Shown in pieces: positions 5,150 through 6,477 of a stretch of 6,477 bases of DNA (its first letter is position 1; every line of letters starts with the position of its first letter). The DNA comes from an uncultured Oscillospiraceae bacterium. GTDB taxonomy: Bacteria; Bacillota; Clostridia; Oscillospirales; Acutalibacteraceae. Position numbers and translations under genes: made by a program. The stretch spans positions 1 through 6,477 of the forward strand of contig URDW01000119.1 of assembly GCA_900546735.1 (NCBI GenBank), in the 5' to 3' direction. Below the pieces are notes generated by a model. The model searched no databases. It saw only the letters and a program-made list of their open reading frames with translations, and was not told where the DNA came from.

Positions 5150-6435
5150 TTACATACCTCCGTTCATGGAAAGCAGAAGCTTGCGGTCCAGCTTACCGTT
5201 TGGTGTGACCGGCAGCGACTCCATCTTGTGGAATACGGACGGAATCATGTATACCGGCAGTTTTGCCGCAAGCTCCGCATACAGCGCGTCCTTCTCCGTC
5301 TCGCCCACATAAAAAGCGACGATACGGTTGCGCTTTGTGTCAAACACACAGCAGGCGCGCACAACACCCTGGCAGGAACCCATGGAACGTTCGATCTCTT
5401 CCAGTTCAATACGGTGCCCCATGTGCTTGATCTGAAAATCCTTGCGCCCGGCAAAAACCAAATCGCCGTCTGTGTTGTAATAAGCAAGGTCGCCGGTGCG
5501 GTAAACGGTTTCCGGGTAAGTGCGGTTGAGCGGATTTTGCACAAATGCCTTCGCCGTCTGCTGCGGCGCGTTGTAATAGCCAAGCGCCAGTGCCGTGCCG
5601 GCCACGCAGACCTCACCGGTCTGCTCCGGCGCCGTGATCAAATTATCGGTCTCGTCCAGCAAAAACACACGTTCGTTGGGGAACGGACGGCCGATCGGCA
5701 AAGATTCATCCTTTGCAAATTCGCGCTCGACCACATAGTAAGTACAGTTGCAGGTGATCTCCGTAGGGCCGTAAAGATTGACATAAAGCGCATCCGGCAG
5801 GTATTTGCGCCACTGGTTCAGGTGGCGGACCGGCATGGCCTCGCCGCTGAAGAGCACCTTGTTCACCGTTTGCGGCACCCGGTATGTAAAGCCTTTCAGC
5901 GTGGTGATCATGCAAAGCGCAGAAACGGCCCAGATCAGCGTAGTGACCTTGTGTTCACAAAGGTAATCGAGCAGCTGCACGGGGATGGAAAACATCTTTT
6001 TCGGAATGATGACCAGTTTTGCGCCGGTGCTGAAACAGCTGTAAATATCTTTTACGGAAACGTCAAAATCAAACGGCGCCTGATTGCCGATGACATCCTC
6101 GCCGGTGATGTGGAACAGCTCGGTAAAATATGAAATAAAATCAATAACGGAACGGTGCGAAACCAGCACACCCTTCGGCACACCGGTAGAACCAGAGGTA
6201 AAGTTGCAGTAAAGCGGATCGGTATCTGCACTGCCGGCGCGGATCTGCGCCAGACGGCCGGGGCGGATCGGCGTGCTTAAAAGACTTTCAATGCTGTGTA
6301 CAGCACGCGTGTAACCGCTTTCTTTCAGCTTGCCCATGTGCGCCTCATCCGTTAAAACAAGGCGCGCATCTGTAACCGAAAGGATCTGTGCAATGCGGGA
6401 CGCCGGATGCTCCGGATTGACCATTACATAAAAGC
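5150..6435 (-). CDS. Amino-acid adenylation enzyme, DltA-like (5' end missing)
   Basis: This ANL-superfamily enzyme activates an amino acid as aminoacyl-AMP and should load it on the carrier encoded two genes downstream. About 428 residues are visible; family members have about 500. The start is cut off: the frame runs through Gly-Phe-Tyr-Val before Met 6422-6424, giving the A2-type motif GFYVMVNPEHP, so that Met is internal. Numbering from it, core motifs are FTSGSTGVPKG (75-85), FDFDVSVKD (118-126), LFSGEAMP (191-198), LYGPTE (217-222), YRTGDLAYY, GRKDFQIKHMGHRIELEEIE and PNGKLDR with catalytic Lys411. Asp121 matches the residue that binds the alpha-amino group. The DltA cysteine that selects D-alanine (FCGE) is Ser193, and Lys125 sits in the pocket, so the substrate may not be D-alanine. 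There is no fused carrier or condensation domain. First visible gene of the operon; its promoter lies outside. Confidence 0.92.
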
Positions 6436-6477
6436 CTGTCTCTTATACACATCTGACGCTGCCGACGACTTAATAGG
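6436..6477. other. Illumina Nextera adapter and index (artefact, not genomic)
   Basis: From 6436 the sequence is CTGTCTCTTATACACATCT (Tn5 mosaic end) followed by GACGCTGCCGACGA (6455-6468). Together these are the reverse complement of the Nextera Read 1 transposase adapter. The next eight bases, CTTAATAG (6469-6476), are the reverse complement of CTATTAAG, recalled as Nextera XT i5 index S518, and the final G fits the next adapter base. This is untrimmed library sequence at the contig end, not a mobile element. Position 6436 is ambiguous because C also fits the gene frame. Confidence 0.97.

Noticed and set aside
4153..5208. 351-codon open frame on the + strand opposite the decarboxylase
   Set aside because: It is antisense to a gene with clear PLP-enzyme motifs, its translation shows no recognisable domain, and it is best explained as a shadow of codon bias.
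5228..6133. 301-codon open frame on the + strand opposite the adenylation gene
   Set aside because: It lies wholly antisense to a gene carrying all expected adenylation core motifs; no domain or ribosome binding site supports it.
6422..6424. ATG as start of the adenylation enzyme
   Set aside because: The frame continues upstream through GFYV, matching the conserved A2 region, and about 75-95 N-terminal residues expected for the family are absent only because the contig ends.
1149..6435. Ordinary dltABCD operon for D-alanylation
   Set aside because: The gene order differs, a PLP decarboxylase is inserted, the D-Ala-selecting cysteine is replaced, and the last gene is only distantly DltD-like; D-alanine is possible but not the best reading.
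6436..6454. Tn5-type mosaic end as evidence of a transposon
   Set aside because: It continues directly into the Nextera Read 1 adapter and an index sequence, so it is library-preparation sequence.

Overview
The window looks like a single short assembly contig from a Gram-positive, mid-GC Firmicute, most likely a gut-type Clostridia (Oscillospirales/Ruminococcaceae-like). This placement is inferred from a sortase-type cell-wall anchor with an SPDTG box, consensus TTG/TATAAT promoter architecture, AGGAGG-type ribosome binding sites, U-tract terminators, and a Dlt-like surface-modification operon. No rRNA or other strong taxonomic marker is present, so the placement is tentative.

Layout. Positions 2-256 (+) hold the last 84 codons of a cell-wall-anchored surface protein: a Pro/Ser/Thr/Glu repeat linker, an SPDTG sorting box, a membrane helix and a basic tail. 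A strong terminator at 272-305 that works in either direction separates it from the convergent upp gene (388-1020, -), which encodes uracil phosphoribosyltransferase and has its own sigma-A-type promoter at 1062-1090. Upstream of upp, the terminator at 1117-1142 ends a tightly packed minus-strand operon running from about 6435 down to 1149.

That operon encodes, in transcription order: an amino-acid adenylation enzyme (DltA-like, 5' end missing), a fold-type III PLP-dependent decarboxylase, a DltC-like carrier protein, an MBOAT acyltransferase (DltB/AlgI-like), and a membrane-anchored SGNH-type protein (placed like DltD). The inferred pathway is as follows. An amino acid is adenylated and loaded on the phosphopantetheine arm of the carrier. 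The PLP enzyme decarboxylates either the free precursor or the carrier-bound residue. The MBOAT moves the acyl group across the membrane, and the SGNH protein helps transfer it to an exported polymer. The PLP decarboxylase, the altered substrate pocket of the adenylation enzyme, and the A-decarboxylase-C-B-D gene order distinguish it from a standard dltXABCD operon. The group transferred is therefore probably not plain D-alanine. The target polymer cannot be told from the sequence.

The right end is not biological. Positions 6436-6477 match the Illumina Nextera transposase/Read 1 adapter followed by what looks like an i5 index. The true DNA ends at about 6435, inside the adenylation gene. The left end lies in a tandem repeat, which could also explain why the assembly stopped there. 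There is no gene-free stretch longer than 300 bases.
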